From NCBI GenBank assembly GCA_012064415.1, contig SSNU01000163.1, forward strand, positions 62,001-126,000: a stretch of 64,000 nt of DNA. The letters are read 5' to 3'. A program made the translations under genes and the position numbers. Below the pieces are notes generated by a model. The model was not told the origin of the DNA. It saw nothing but the letters and a program-made list of their open reading frames with translations, and did not search any database. This stretch comes from Gyrodactylus bullatarudis (taxonomy: Eukaryota; Platyhelminthes; Monogenea; Gyrodactylidea; Gyrodactylidae). How positions within the stretch are numbered: the first letter of the stretch is position 1; each line of letters begins with the position of its first letter. Of the stretch, positions 22,807 through 35,020 are shown in pieces.

Positions 22807-25800
22807 ACTTAATTCATAGTTTGAATTTATCCCATAAAAAAGACAAAGTTTATTTGAGGAGGTTCTTATAATTTGCAAATATTATATTTTATCGCCCATT
22901 CGATAGAATAGAAAACTTTTGAAAGAAATTTCAGAATACAATTCAGTTTTTGTTGCGACACTCCTTTTGTTATTTACATGGCCATAGAATTCAAATCTGT
23001 CAATATTTTTCTCGTCTGAAAATACATAATTTTATAACTGTGGCTTCCACACTTCCATATTAGAAACCATTTTCAATTTCAGCCAATCAATCAGCCTCGA
23101 TTTTTTTCTCTAGCATCAATAGATCCTAGGAAATAGTTCAGGAAATAACACTTTTGAGTAAATAACAACTCATGAGTGAATAAAGGTTCTTTCAAATTCA
23201 ATGCAAAAATTGTTATCAGTATTTTTGAGAATATCAATGAGTGAAAATAATTTAAAATTTTCTTTTTAATGGTATATTTAGAATGAGTTAGAATCTATTT
23301 CAACTAAATAACTTTATTTCAGTCTCGAAAATCAGATTTATGAAACCTTTAGGACATTCTTCTGGTTCTGATTCAAGTTCTAAATGTATTAAAGTTTAAA
23401 TTTAAGATAAAATTTTATTTATATTATAGTGTGTATGTCACGATATTTCATAATATATAAATTTATATGATCTCAGTTTTAATTAATCATAACATCAATT
23501 ATCTTGAGAATAGTCTAACTTTTAATAGTCTAATCATGTTTAGAATCAAGAATGTTTATTACATTATTGTATTGATATGATTTTAACTATGATGTTTTTT
23601 CTGTTTATAATGATGATTTTTGTTCTAAATACGTACATTTCAGTCTGAAGTAGGTATCAACTGAAGAATACATTTTATAGTGTCTGGGAAAAAAGTTGAG
23701 ACAATTTTCCCCTATTTCAGAAATTTATTTAAAGACACAAATAGAAATTCTAATACATTCAGTCAGGGTACATAATACAGACATTCTGATGTAATATTCT
23801 ACTCACCCATTCACAGAAGCCATCTTTCTTATTCTTATTGAACTAGAAACCTGGATATCTTTTCAATGCTATCTGAAGTTTAATTGCATTAAATTCATTT
23901 CTTTTCAAGCATCAGCAACAATTTGACGTGGAGGGAAGTTGGGGATCTATGATTTTTACAAGAATCAATCAATTTTTTCACTATGATGAAGATTTTTTTA
24001 AAGTTTTTTTCATGATCACCATTAAACTCTCTCCAGGACCAGGTTGAATGAAATTTCGTATAATTAATGAAGCTGCCTGTAATTTTGTTTAAATAATCTT
24101 TGACCTATTTCGAAATCATTCTACAGGCTGAGTCGATTCTTAAAATGCCCCTAGTATTAAATAAACGAAATTTCGGAAAAGTTCAAATTTTGAACGTTTT
24201 TTATTTTAATTTTTGTTAATTATATTCGATCCTATTATTAATTCTACGCAATTCAAAATAGTTCAAATTTATTATTTAAATGATTTTTATTTTTTGGATT
24301 TTGAATATAAAAGATTAAGAAATTTTTGATGAAAAAATACCAATTTACAGAAAACGTTCAAAATTTACAACAATTTTGGTCAATGTGAGAATAATGTAGT
24401 ATTATATTTCAAGCTAGAAATGTTTTTTCCATCTTAATTTGATGGGCACAATGATTCTAAATGTCTGAATAAATCGGACATAGAACAAGACGTCTTGAAG
24501 GGTAAAAAAGGTTTAGCTTTATCATATGTACCGAAGAATTGAACTTTTTTAGTCTTATATTATTTTTCGATAATGAAAACTGAGCAATATTTAAAAAATT
24601 TCTTTAATTATAATCATGATTGATATCTGGAAAGATGAAATAAATAAACATTGTCACGTGATATTATAAATATCTTGATAAAGGAATCATTAAAACAGAC
24701 ATGTTACAAATTTTGCATTTTTCAGATTGATGAAACTTGAAAAGATTCATTTCAATTCCAAGATAATCAAGCTGATCTGAGTCCGATGCATTTTGTATTC
24801 TTTCTGGATTATAGAAGAGAGTACAAAATCATTTTTGTGAATAATGAAATACTCTCTGAATGGTTGTGAAGCAAAATTAATTTACGAAATTTTAGATTGA
24901 TCTACACAGATGTAGAATTGTTCAAGATGAATCTCAAAATAATCTGAATGAAATTTAATCGGTATTTTTTAATCATAATCTATAATTTTCAATTCTGAAT
25001 TAAGATTTTCCTTATTTCTGAGCTTACAATTTTTGAAATAGTTGGTTCAAATGAAATTTTCCCTAACTAACACTGTTTACATAGACTAAATTCAAAAGTT
25101 TTGTTCAAAAATATGTAGCGAAGGGCTTTTAAATAACTATAAGAATAATTCCCATTAGAAAAGTCATACAGATTAATCAAAAAAGTGAGTTTTATCAATT
25201 ATCGTAGTAACATAAACTCAAATTTTTGGCGCGGATTTAAAACTTGTAATTTTCAAAAATTTTATAGGATTTTTTTCAAAATTTAATTCTCTATCGAATG
25301 ACCAAATATCCGAAAAAGTTGTAAAAATTTTTATTACCCTACTAATTATAGCAAGTCTTATTTTGAAAAACTTATTTGTAATATAAAAATGAATGAAATT
25401 TTCAACCAATCAGAGACAGGAAATTATGAATATAGTTTCCTTTTGCTTCGATCTAAATTGGCTAGAAATTATTGGTCAAAAATAATTTTAAACTACTTTA
25501 AACTTTTAGAAATCTAAGAAATAACTTTTCTGTATGAATTTGAAATTGGCTCATATACCATTGTTAAAATGAACAAAAGATTATTCCTAAGTAAAATTTT
25601 CCTTTTGATATCAATTGATTATGAATATTAATTTCGCGATGTTTGTTAACAGGGGTAGGAGGAATGATAACTTCCTGAATAGAATTCAAGAAATAAAATA
25701 TTTTTGAATTGAAAAAAATATATTCCTTTATTAGAAAGCTTTGAAAGGTAATTCAGTCCTTGACAAGTTGAATTTCAGAAGAAAACTCTACTTTCTCCAT

Positions 25801-26431
25801 AGAAATTACAACAATTAATCAGCTCCATTTTGTTTTTCCTGTTGATCTTGACAACAATCTATCAATGCTTTTAATTACAATTTATCTTTACGCTTCTCCA
25901 ATGGAGAATCTTCATTATACTACCTTTAATGAATTTCTACTACATTGTCTCTATCAAATTCTAAATATTTCGAACAATGTGCCTTTAAAGACACATACCA
26001 CTTATACACAAGAAATTTATTAATCTCCTGGAATACGTAAAAATCTTGGCTATATGGTTCGTCAAAAAATTAACTTTTGTTTCAAAGATAGCCTAATTTT
26101 TAATCAAAAATGGAGCAAAAATGCCATCTATAACACCTGAACTAAAAATAATTGTGTTAAACCAACTGTAGATTCGTAATCAGCGTATTCACAAACCTTA
26201 GATAGACAGAAAATCGAGTGCGAGTCATAAAAAAACTTTCTGAGACTTTAAGGGTTAATTGAGTCTCGAACTTTTCTACCCTGAAACTACCTAGCAAATT
26301 TAATAGGAAAAATCAGCATGATCGTATGATTTTTCCTCTTGTTCATTAGCGATTTTATCATGTCTCAATTTTAAATTATTTCACTCAAACTAGAATATTT
26401 TGAATTTCTCGTAAAAACTAAAGATATGTTT

Positions 26432-26660
26432 AACCCTTGCATGCAAAATGTGGTCTTTTAGACCCCAGGGCAACTTTGAATGGGTATAACTTTTTTGTTT
26501 CACAATTTTTCTGTATGAATTTTTAATATAGCTTCGAGATAAGAATAACAAACAGTTTTTTACTTAGTTTGAAGTTATATCACATTTGGTCGTCGAGTTA
26601 GTGGCTGTTTTTTGATTGGTAACACATTGGATAAATGGGGTCTAAAAGACCCCACACTGT
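26432..26660. repeat. PiggyBac-like terminal fragment with GGTCT/AGACC inverted repeats
   Basis: A TTAA is followed at once by CCCTTGCATGCAAAATG and then GTGGTCTTTTAGACCCC. About 180 bp on, GGGGTCTAAAAGACCCCAC is the inverse. A TTAA target and CCC-led tip are typical of piggyBac-type elements. The matching right tip is missing, so it is a fragment. Confidence 0.4.
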
Positions 26661-28580
26661 TTCTTGTTTTCGAATAGAATTGTTTTGATAAAATACTTAA
26701 GTTTTACTATCGAATCATTATTTCATTCATGGACAGAAGAAACGGTACTATTCCCTTTGCTCTCGCAAAATACAATATCATTTGAAAAGTAAATAATATG
26801 AATGAATTTGTAAAGTTTTCTCAGATTTAGATGTCAGAATAATCTATCTATTATCATGATTCTATTACATCAACATTTAATTTTCTGCATACTGTATATT
26901 TCAAGTTAAAATTTTTAACTTGACAAAATAGCTGGGATTATCTAGTGTTTTGTCAATCACTTGATATCTTGTAGAAAAATCAGAAATAAATACAGAATAA
27001 GTGTAGTTTGGAAATTTCTCACTCTGCAAAACAGAGGAATTTCTCACATCCCTTTAAATGGCCTTGAAATTCCAATTCTTTTCAACAAGATGCTGTTAAA
27101 TCTGAGATTTAAATTATATGAGCTTTTCAAATTTTGTTGCAAGCTATTACCAAAAATGACATATCAGGAGTAGAGACAATTTTAGAAAATAATCTTAGAA
27201 AAATCAATTTTTTCATTATATACTACCTATTAAATATTTTTCTGATATAATTCTCACAATCTGAGACATTTTCTGGTTTTTAAAAGAATTGATTTAACTT
27301 TACGTCTGAGAAGATGCAGAGTAGTCAACAGAATACTATATAAAGCCTTTTGAATAACGAAAATGATAAACGCAGTCTTTAGTAAGGGGAGTATTATGAT
27401 CTAGTAGGGCTGGAGAAGAGCCAATTTGTCTCATCAAAATTGGCTAGAGATTTGATCTGTTAAGTAGTTATTTATAAGAGTATGTTCCAAAATAAGATCC
27501 GGAACATAAATAAGAAACGTGGAAGACCGTGAACGAACCGAAAAATATCAATATCTCTCTCCGTATCATTATTATGATTAGTTTTAATTCACCAGAAAAA
27601 AAGTACATATTTATCTCATCATATCATGAGCCTTAGAGAAATGCTTTCAAGCAAAGTTATAGGCATTCTCAATTTATTTTATTTTTCTTAGGATTCTTTC
27701 AATTTCGATGGATTAAAGTTTGTATTCAGACTCTGAATTGACTCGTATCTAGGACACTATCTAGTTGATAGAATTTAAATTAAATTTAAAAATCCATGTG
27801 TCAATTTAAAAGGGAAGAATGAATTATAATTCTCTTCCATGAATAATAATAGTAATTATTTTAATTCATATTTTCTATCCAATGTGGAGAAGATATTAAA
27901 ACTTTTTGAAAGAAAAGTTTTTACGAATCGTTGATTGGCAGTTAGTATACAGTATAATTTATGATACAGTAATATAATTTAGACTATGGTGACGCGATGT
28001 ATTTCGGTAGGAATCACAAGATGTCTTCTAGTGAATTGTGTGAGAATAATTATATTCATCAATAATATAAATTGAGAAGTCCGTGAAACATGTTAGGCTA
28101 CGAAAATCGGTTTAATTCATAAATACTAAGCGAGATTTTTCATAATTACTCATATCACCTATGAATATGAAAATTATAATAATTCCCTCTGTCCCATTTA
28201 AATTTATTTTTCGAAATCATAATCATACTTACGAGTAGGGTCTCTGTATAAAAGTTGATTTTTTAAAGGAAGAATTATAATTTTCATCCTATTAACATTC
28301 ATTCAAAAGAGCTTTTTTCGCTGCAGATTTCTCTGAAAATAGAATCGGATCAAAAGATATTGAAACTTATACTATTTTACTGAGATTGATTTTTTTCGAA
28401 AAAAGATGAAAAAAATTATGAAAATTTTCACTGATGCTAACCAATGTCACATAAAAAAGGCTGATTTCATTGAATTCATCAATGTGTTCTTGAAAACTTT
28501 CTTAAAGAGAAAATAAATTGGGCTAATAAGATAAATTTTTTTAATAGATTGAGGAATCTATTTTTACTGAATTTACATCT

Positions 28581-29253
28581 CAATTTCGTTCAGTTTACGT
28601 GCAAAGTTAAATAGAAATAATAATTACAGAAAATATTTATTTTATCAAAAATTATTATCATTAATTAATTATAACTATTCAGTTAAATCTTCCAAATTCA
28701 TAGCAGGAATATAAATTTTTCGATATAAAAAGTTGCCGAAAAAATTTTATCTGTTGTTATTGATGCTTTTGCATTCTCAGCAATAAGTTCTAACCTTCTT
28801 AGCCTAACTTCTTGAATGGTAGGATTGCCGTTATCGCGTTGGTAAGCCAATATTTCCGATCTCTGAGCTGCTAGCAATCTTTTGACTTCAGAATTATTTC
28901 AATAAAAAAGAATATGGAACTAAACGCTGAATTCTCACATCTTCAAAATTTATTTCATTTTCAATTGCACTGTGGGCTGGTGCATTATATTATATTGCGA
29001 AATTCTGAAAGCAGATCTGAAATCAGCACAAAATTTTTTTCCAGAAAAGTTCAACCTGATCAAGATTTATTTTTCCAAATCACTACCCGTGTTATCAATG
29101 ATAATTGTCATAGGTGATTTTATATTCCTGCTATGAATTTGGAAGATTTAACTGAATAGTTATAATTAATTAATGATAATAATTTTTGATAAAATAAATA
29201 TTTTCTGTAATTATTATTTCTATTTAACTTTGCACGTAAACTGAACGAAATTG
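28581..29253. mobile_element. Element with perfect 135-bp terminal inverted repeats
   Basis: Arms 28581..28715 and 29119..29253 are exact reverse complements as read (outer end CAATTTCGTTCAGTTTACG). The 403-bp interior includes a minus-strand coding-like remnant (28698-28898). Perfect arms in an AT-rich, decayed region argue for recent activity or conversion between arms. No clear target duplication was found. Confidence 0.85.
28698..28898 (-). pseudogene. Coding-like remnant inside the 135-bp inverted-repeat element
   Basis: A 66-codon frame without a start Met, rich in Arg, Leu, Glu and Ala with the character of a real helical protein (EVKRLLAAQRSEILAYQR, then EVRLRRLELIAENAKA). It runs into the left arm before its stop. 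I do not recognise the family. It may be the tail of the element's lost transposase or a captured host fragment. Confidence 0.4.
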
Positions 29254-32200
29254 ACTATTCATATTTATGAAAGAGAATTGAAAAAATACGAAATTAAAAA
29301 TTGTAAAAATCTAAAAAAAATTCCACAGTCATTATAATTACTCTTTCGAGTGCACAATTGAAAAAAAAACCCAATCAATCTACAGTGTGAAGTATTCATG
29401 TTAATTCAATTTTGTTTTTTTTTCCAGCCTTAATTACATACTAAATAGACAATGGAGTTTTACAAATACAAAATGAAAAACTACAAAATTGACTTCTTCA
29501 TTCTACGAACTAGACCTGAAAAAGGTATAATGTAGGTTAACAATCTATTAGAGTTACAGAGGTTAGAAAATATTGAAAGGACGACAAAAAATATGCAATT
29601 AAAAAAAAATTAAATACCATTTTCAAAATATAGTTCATTTTTTTAGGTACAATTACTTCACAATAGTTTAAATAAGGATTTAAATGGATAAAATGAAAAA
29701 TATTTCATTGGGAAAGTTCGTTGAATTTTAAATTTTAAATTTCATCCTATTCTAATTGTTTCTGTCCAATCTTTATTACATAAGACCTTGATAAAAAATA
29801 GGGGTTTGTATCACATTCATCTTAATCAGCCTACTCTGTTTGAGAGAGGATGATGGGCTAATCCATTACCAAACACGACGAACCTATGGGATATTTTACC
29901 TAAGCATCTAGAACGGAAAATTTTAAATAAAATACGTTTTTTATATTCATGGTTTTAGCTTGAATGAGATTATTTCTTCTAGTAAAGTTGCAGAATTTAT
30001 TTAAATCTGAATTAAATAGTTTTATAAAATGTTAAAAATAAAATTCAATGAATTTTTCATCAATTCGTTTTTATTTAAAGCAGGAGATGATATATATATT
30101 TCATGTGATATCTGGTGGGGGGGATGTTAAAATACTTGGAGATTAATTTTATAATTTTAGTCCTAACTTACTAGGCATGCTCAAAAGGCGAATGGAGCAC
30201 AACAAGTTTGATCGATCAAGTAGTAATAGGAAGAAATACTAGAAGATGAAAACATATCGCTACTACAAGAAAATGATGATGTAATTTAATCTGTCATGTT
30301 ACACGCAAAGCATTGAACCATTTTTTCTCTATTCGTCTATCTATAGTTAGATAGATACAAATTATCTTTATTTCCCTGGTTGATTACGTTTCTTTCTCAA
30401 AAAAACGTATTCTATACACACAGTACACTGTGATAATAGTATTAACTTTCACAATAATAATAATATTATAAAATATTACATATGCACAGAGCATTGTGTA
30501 TTTTCATCATAAATAATAATGAAGGATAATAACCATTGGATAATTATAATTAAACTAAATGTAATTGAGATTGCGAATTAAAACAAGAAATCCAAGATAA
30601 GACTGAGGATTGTGTAAAAATGACTGAAATTTATGAAACTGCTGTGAAAACTAGGGGAAACATCTCAAAAATATTGATATTCTTACTTACCGTTTTAATA
30701 ATTATAATTTTTGCTGTAAATTAACTTCAAAAGATTTCATATGAGATCATATGGGAGAAGACACTGCAATTTGGTAGATAGAGAAATATTAGTTTCTCTT
30801 TGATCTTCCCTCTCATTTCATCTTTATGAGAATATTCAATTATGAACTCGCACGTGCCAACAACGAAATGGTTCTCTAGCATTTTAGGCATTTAGCAAAA
30901 TAAAAATTCGTGTAGTATAAAACATGAATGAACTTATGAACTAAAGCCAATTTTTTTCAAATTGGGACCCATTGATTCTAACTATATTTTTCAGATATTC
31001 GAATCATGATACTTTTACCATTTGACACCAAAAAGATATTTCTATCAAATTCTTTATGAAATTTTTTATAAGAATCATGTAGATTCTCAACTTCAATTTA
31101 GTATAATATAAATTGGGATTAAAGCCCTCATTGTTGATTCGAGTGAATAGAACAATCCATTATTGGAAACGTAAGAAGGGAAGAAAAAATAATTTTCAAT
31201 TTTTTTTCTATTGCCATAACTAGTCCTATGCAGCTGGCGATGAAATTCTTGATCCAGTTTTTGCACATTATCTAGAGAGTCTGAGGAAATTAGGATATTA
31301 TATTATAAGACATATATATATATAGCCCAAGAAGACGATATACACTTTTTCCAACGTTATAGAGTGAAGAGATTAATTTACTCTTCATCCGGTATTGCTC
31401 TAATGTGGTTTTATTACAATTATTATTATTCATCTGTTATGTCCAGAATCTATATCTATATATTATATTCATTATTAATGTCCTAAAATCAAAAGTTACA
31501 GAGCCAAAATCTCAATTTTCTTGAAAGTCCACCTGAAATATATTTCTGAAGCAATATATATATTTATGTTGCAGTATGTTTTGGAAATTAGTATCTTCCT
31601 TAAGTTACTACGTTTGGGAAAAATTCATTTTAAGCTTAGTAGGTAATAAGGATACGAAATAATGAAAGGAACAAAGGGGGGATGCAGTGTAACCTACATA
31701 CACACTTATCACAGGGCTTATGATGCCGTTAAATCATTTGAGTTTTTCTACAAGACCTTTATTTTTTAAATTATATTTTAGGATGGTTTTGAATTAAATA
31801 ATCTTACTGATTATTCTAATGTATTTATTGTATTTAGGAAGAGAAGGATTGTTTCTTCTTTACACAATCCCATTCATTCAATGAAATCTTCTGTTGGTGG
31901 ATTTTAACTGATTTTACTTCTCTCTTTTCTGAATCAACATCAATTTAGTTTTCATTTGATAAAATAAGCCCACCGATTATCTATTCTCAAGATTTCGAAC
32001 ATCTTTTAACGAGTACATCAATGAAACACTTGATGCTAATTCAGTAATAACTTCTGAGAAACGCTTATTTGTATATTTTTGGATACCTCAGGATTTTTTA
32101 TAAACAAAAGTTGTGAAAAAATTTACATAATTTATGGAAAAAAATGGAATCTGAAATTGAATTTTTGGCCTAGCTCAATGGAATAACGTTCAACTCTTTT

Positions 32201-33560
32201 TAACTGTATCTTCACGTTTCAAGGATCGAATCTTCTTGAAATTTTGCTGTGAAATGCTAGCAAGTAGTATCATTTTTTGATCGTCTTTGATTCTTGAAAA
32301 AAAAAAAAAGTTTTCAGTTTAATGAAAATTTGTTAATTTGACACCTCAATCAACAATGATCATGATAGACTTATTTTGACCACTCATTAGGAATAAAATT
32401 CCAATGGAAAATGATCTGGATCTTCAAATATTTTTAATAAACATTGTTTATGATATTCAAATTCTTGATGAAAAAATTGAGAATTTTGCAACTAAAAAGA
32501 ATAAGCATGCTAATCAGAATTAATTTCGACTCAAATTCCTCTCTCCCCAAAAGAAAGAATCTCATAGAAATGAGAAAGATTAATAAAATATTAATTCAAT
32601 TCATTTTAAGGGGGAGTCTACATGAATAAATTCTCGAGAAGAATTCTTTGCTAAATATCCACTGAGTCAAAATAGACATTCTTCAGCGATTGAGACTGAG
32701 AAATCAATCAATAAGGAATTCCAATATTTGTCTCACAAAACTATATAAAGTCGTTCTGGAAATAGTCTTTGCAATTGTCGAATCCAAGAAACTATTAATT
32801 TTTCAACGAAATTGAAGGGAAAAACATAAAAATAAGGAATCAAATTTACGATTGATAAATTTTGAGATCTAATGATCCATTATTAAGAATTTTAGAGACC
32901 TTGAAAATTGTTAGAAATATCGATCTGGGGACAAGGACAATATGAAAAAGTTCTGTAGAGAAAAATTTAAAAAACCATCAGAGGTTGTGTTAATTAATGA
33001 AAAAAATCTTCAAAAAAATTTACTCATTAAATTTTTAGAGCAAATTTTCAGAATCAATAATTTTATTCATAAAACTAAAAGTAATTCTTTTTAAACAAAA
33101 ATTGTTTTTCAATCATCTTTTGTTTAAATCTACACCTAGTTAATATGAAGATGGGAATTTATGATTTTTACAAAATTATAAATTTTTTCATCAAGAAATC
33201 GAATTTGATCAAGATTTTTTGGAATCTAGATCGTAGGTTCCACTTCCAGGATCTGAAGAAAAAAAATTTAGAAAAATCAATTTTTAAGGAAAATACGGTA
33301 AATTTCAAATCTAGCGATGGCGCCGAATTCCCGTTTTTTTGAACTTTGAGTTGATAATTTTTGTTGATATAAAAGTGAGAGAGTGATCAAAAGTTGATTT
33401 TTAGGATAAAATACCTCGGGTGTCTATCACACGTTCTTTAATTCGTGTCCATTTAAAAATGAGATTAATATTAGAGGTTAAGTTCTGGCTTCTTTAGCCA
33501 ATGATATTCTGAACAATGAGCTGTTTGTCATTTTAGAATTTTGTTATTTTTTCACGACAA
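29254..33560. other. Gene-free stretch
   Basis: No coding signal recognised. Holds a scrap of the tRNA-like foldback family at 29845-29920 (GGGCTAATCCATTACCAAA), a run of G at 30116-30123, short TA-rich tracts, and an R1 foldback copy from 33143. Confidence 0.45.
33143..33425. repeat. Foldback repeat R1 copy (forward half)
   Basis: Opens AATATGAAGATGGGAATTTA, runs through AAGATTTTTTGGAATCTAGATC and ends GAGAGAGTGATCAAAAGTTG then GATTTTTAGGAT. This is the clearest forward half of family R1. Confidence 0.6.
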
Positions 33561-35020
33561 ATGTATGCTAAACGTCTAAATCCTCTGCAAAAGTTCCAAG
33601 TCAACGAATTGCTGCAAGAAAGGCTTAGTTTACGGAAAATTGCAAATAGATTGAATGTTAGCATAGAGCAAGTTAGAAATGTTTCGCAAAACGGATTACA
33701 TCTATCCGACTTAGATCGGTTTTATGTGAGAATTGCTAGGAGTATCACTGACTCCAGATACAGATTAAAATGGAACACTTTACATTTTGCCTTGAAAGAA
33801 AATGCTCAAAACTTGGGATTCTATTTCACAAGAGAGTTTATAAATCGTTTATTTAAGCATTTCCAGACCTTAGAAAAAAAGTTTTAAGTCTTTTGAAATT
33901 TATGAAATTAATTCAGATTTTTCATCGAAATCATTTGACCAATCATAAAAAACTTCAAATCATAAGATCAGTTGAAGTGAATGGATTGCAAAAGGCTGCA
34001 CACGATTACGGCATGTATAGCAGCACTATCAGTAAGATAATGAAACTATGAGGGGAAATCGAAAACACTTTGGATGATGGTCTTGGAAATTTAAAATATA
34101 GTAACCCTTTACATCAATACGATGATGTGGAAAGAGGGTGTATAGATTATTTCAGAAGAAAAAGGAATACAAAGGAACCAGGACTACAAATTCTTCGTGA
34201 AGCCAGAAGAATTGGATTCACAAGTAGAATTCGACCATCTAAAGGATGGCTTTATAGATTTCAAATTCGGAGTTATAGTCTTCATATAAAGTGATTAATA
34301 TTTTTTTTCTTCATTAATTCAAGCTCATAACTTAATTTCAGATTTCTGGATCCTCTGACTTAGTTAATCAAAATTTAATCAATTTATGGATTGAAAGAAA
34401 TCGCAATTGGTTCCTCAGACTATCTATAAATGATGTCTACAATGCTGATGAGACAGGTGTATTTTGGCGAGCTCAGAAGGAAAAAACTATTGAGATATCC
34501 TCAAAGTTTTGTCACACAGGAAAAAAATCAATGGAACGAGTTACAGCCTTGATATGCTGTAATGCTGCAAGTCAAATGTATCCAACACTTTATATAGGTA
34601 AACAAATTTTTTTCGAAGGCGCTTCTGATAGACCAGAATAGAATCCAGCATCCAGATTACGCTTCAAATAGAAAATCTGGATGGATGAAAAGAGCCATTT
34701 TCCAAGAATGGATAAATAAGTTTGGAGAAAGTGTTGGCCGGAATGTAGTGCTTATCTTGGACAATTTCAGAGCACATGAAAGAATTGTTTGTCCAGATAA
34801 TGTAAACATTCTTTACTTACCTGCAGCAACTACATCAATATCACAGCCATGTGATCAAGGGATCATCCGGTCCTTTAAATGTATGTACGAAGACAAGCGA
34901 TCGGGCTTCAATAACGTAGATTTAAACACCGCACTCGAGCTAATGAGAATGTGTGAAAGGAAAATGCGAAGTTCTGTGATAATAAATTCATGGAATAAAG
35001 CAATCTATAATAAATTATAA
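33561..35020 (+). pseudogene. Broken pogo/Tigger-type DDE transposase
   Basis: Pieces of a CENP-B/Tigger transposase lie in order but in broken frames. 33561..33887 is an HTH-like N-terminal frame (LSLRKIANRLNVSIEQV). From about 33929 comes a CENP-B-type HTH (VNGLQKAAHDYGMYSSTIS), cut by an in-frame TGA at 34049-34051, then a Tc5-type DNA-binding part (34070..34294, ending SKGWLYRFQIRS). 34341-34600 carries the first catalytic Asp in YNADETGVFWR. 34685..35020 carries the second in LILDNFRAH and a third in SQPCDQGIIRSF. Stops and shifts, for example near 34600-34680, mean it cannot make an intact enzyme. The first ORF may belong to a different protein. Ends of the element were not identified. 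Confidence 0.75.

Larger units (their letters stand above)
18246..28580. other. Gene-poor, repeat-rich stretch
   Basis: No host gene recognised on either strand; the open frames present are short and without family motifs. Holds a SINE at about 19.13-19.22 kb, foldback repeats at 19.5, 20.9-21.3 and 22.69 kb, a mariner-like end at 22328-22355, and piggyBac-like TTAACCCTT ends at 19852 and 26432. The 24.01-24.12 kb stretch resembles 18.25-18.33 kb, an unnamed dispersed repeat. Confidence 0.45.

Noticed and set aside
23678..23710. GTGTCTGGGAAAAAAGTTGA as a Tc1 end
   Set aside because: No opposite end and no TA-bounded partner were found; the similarity may be chance.
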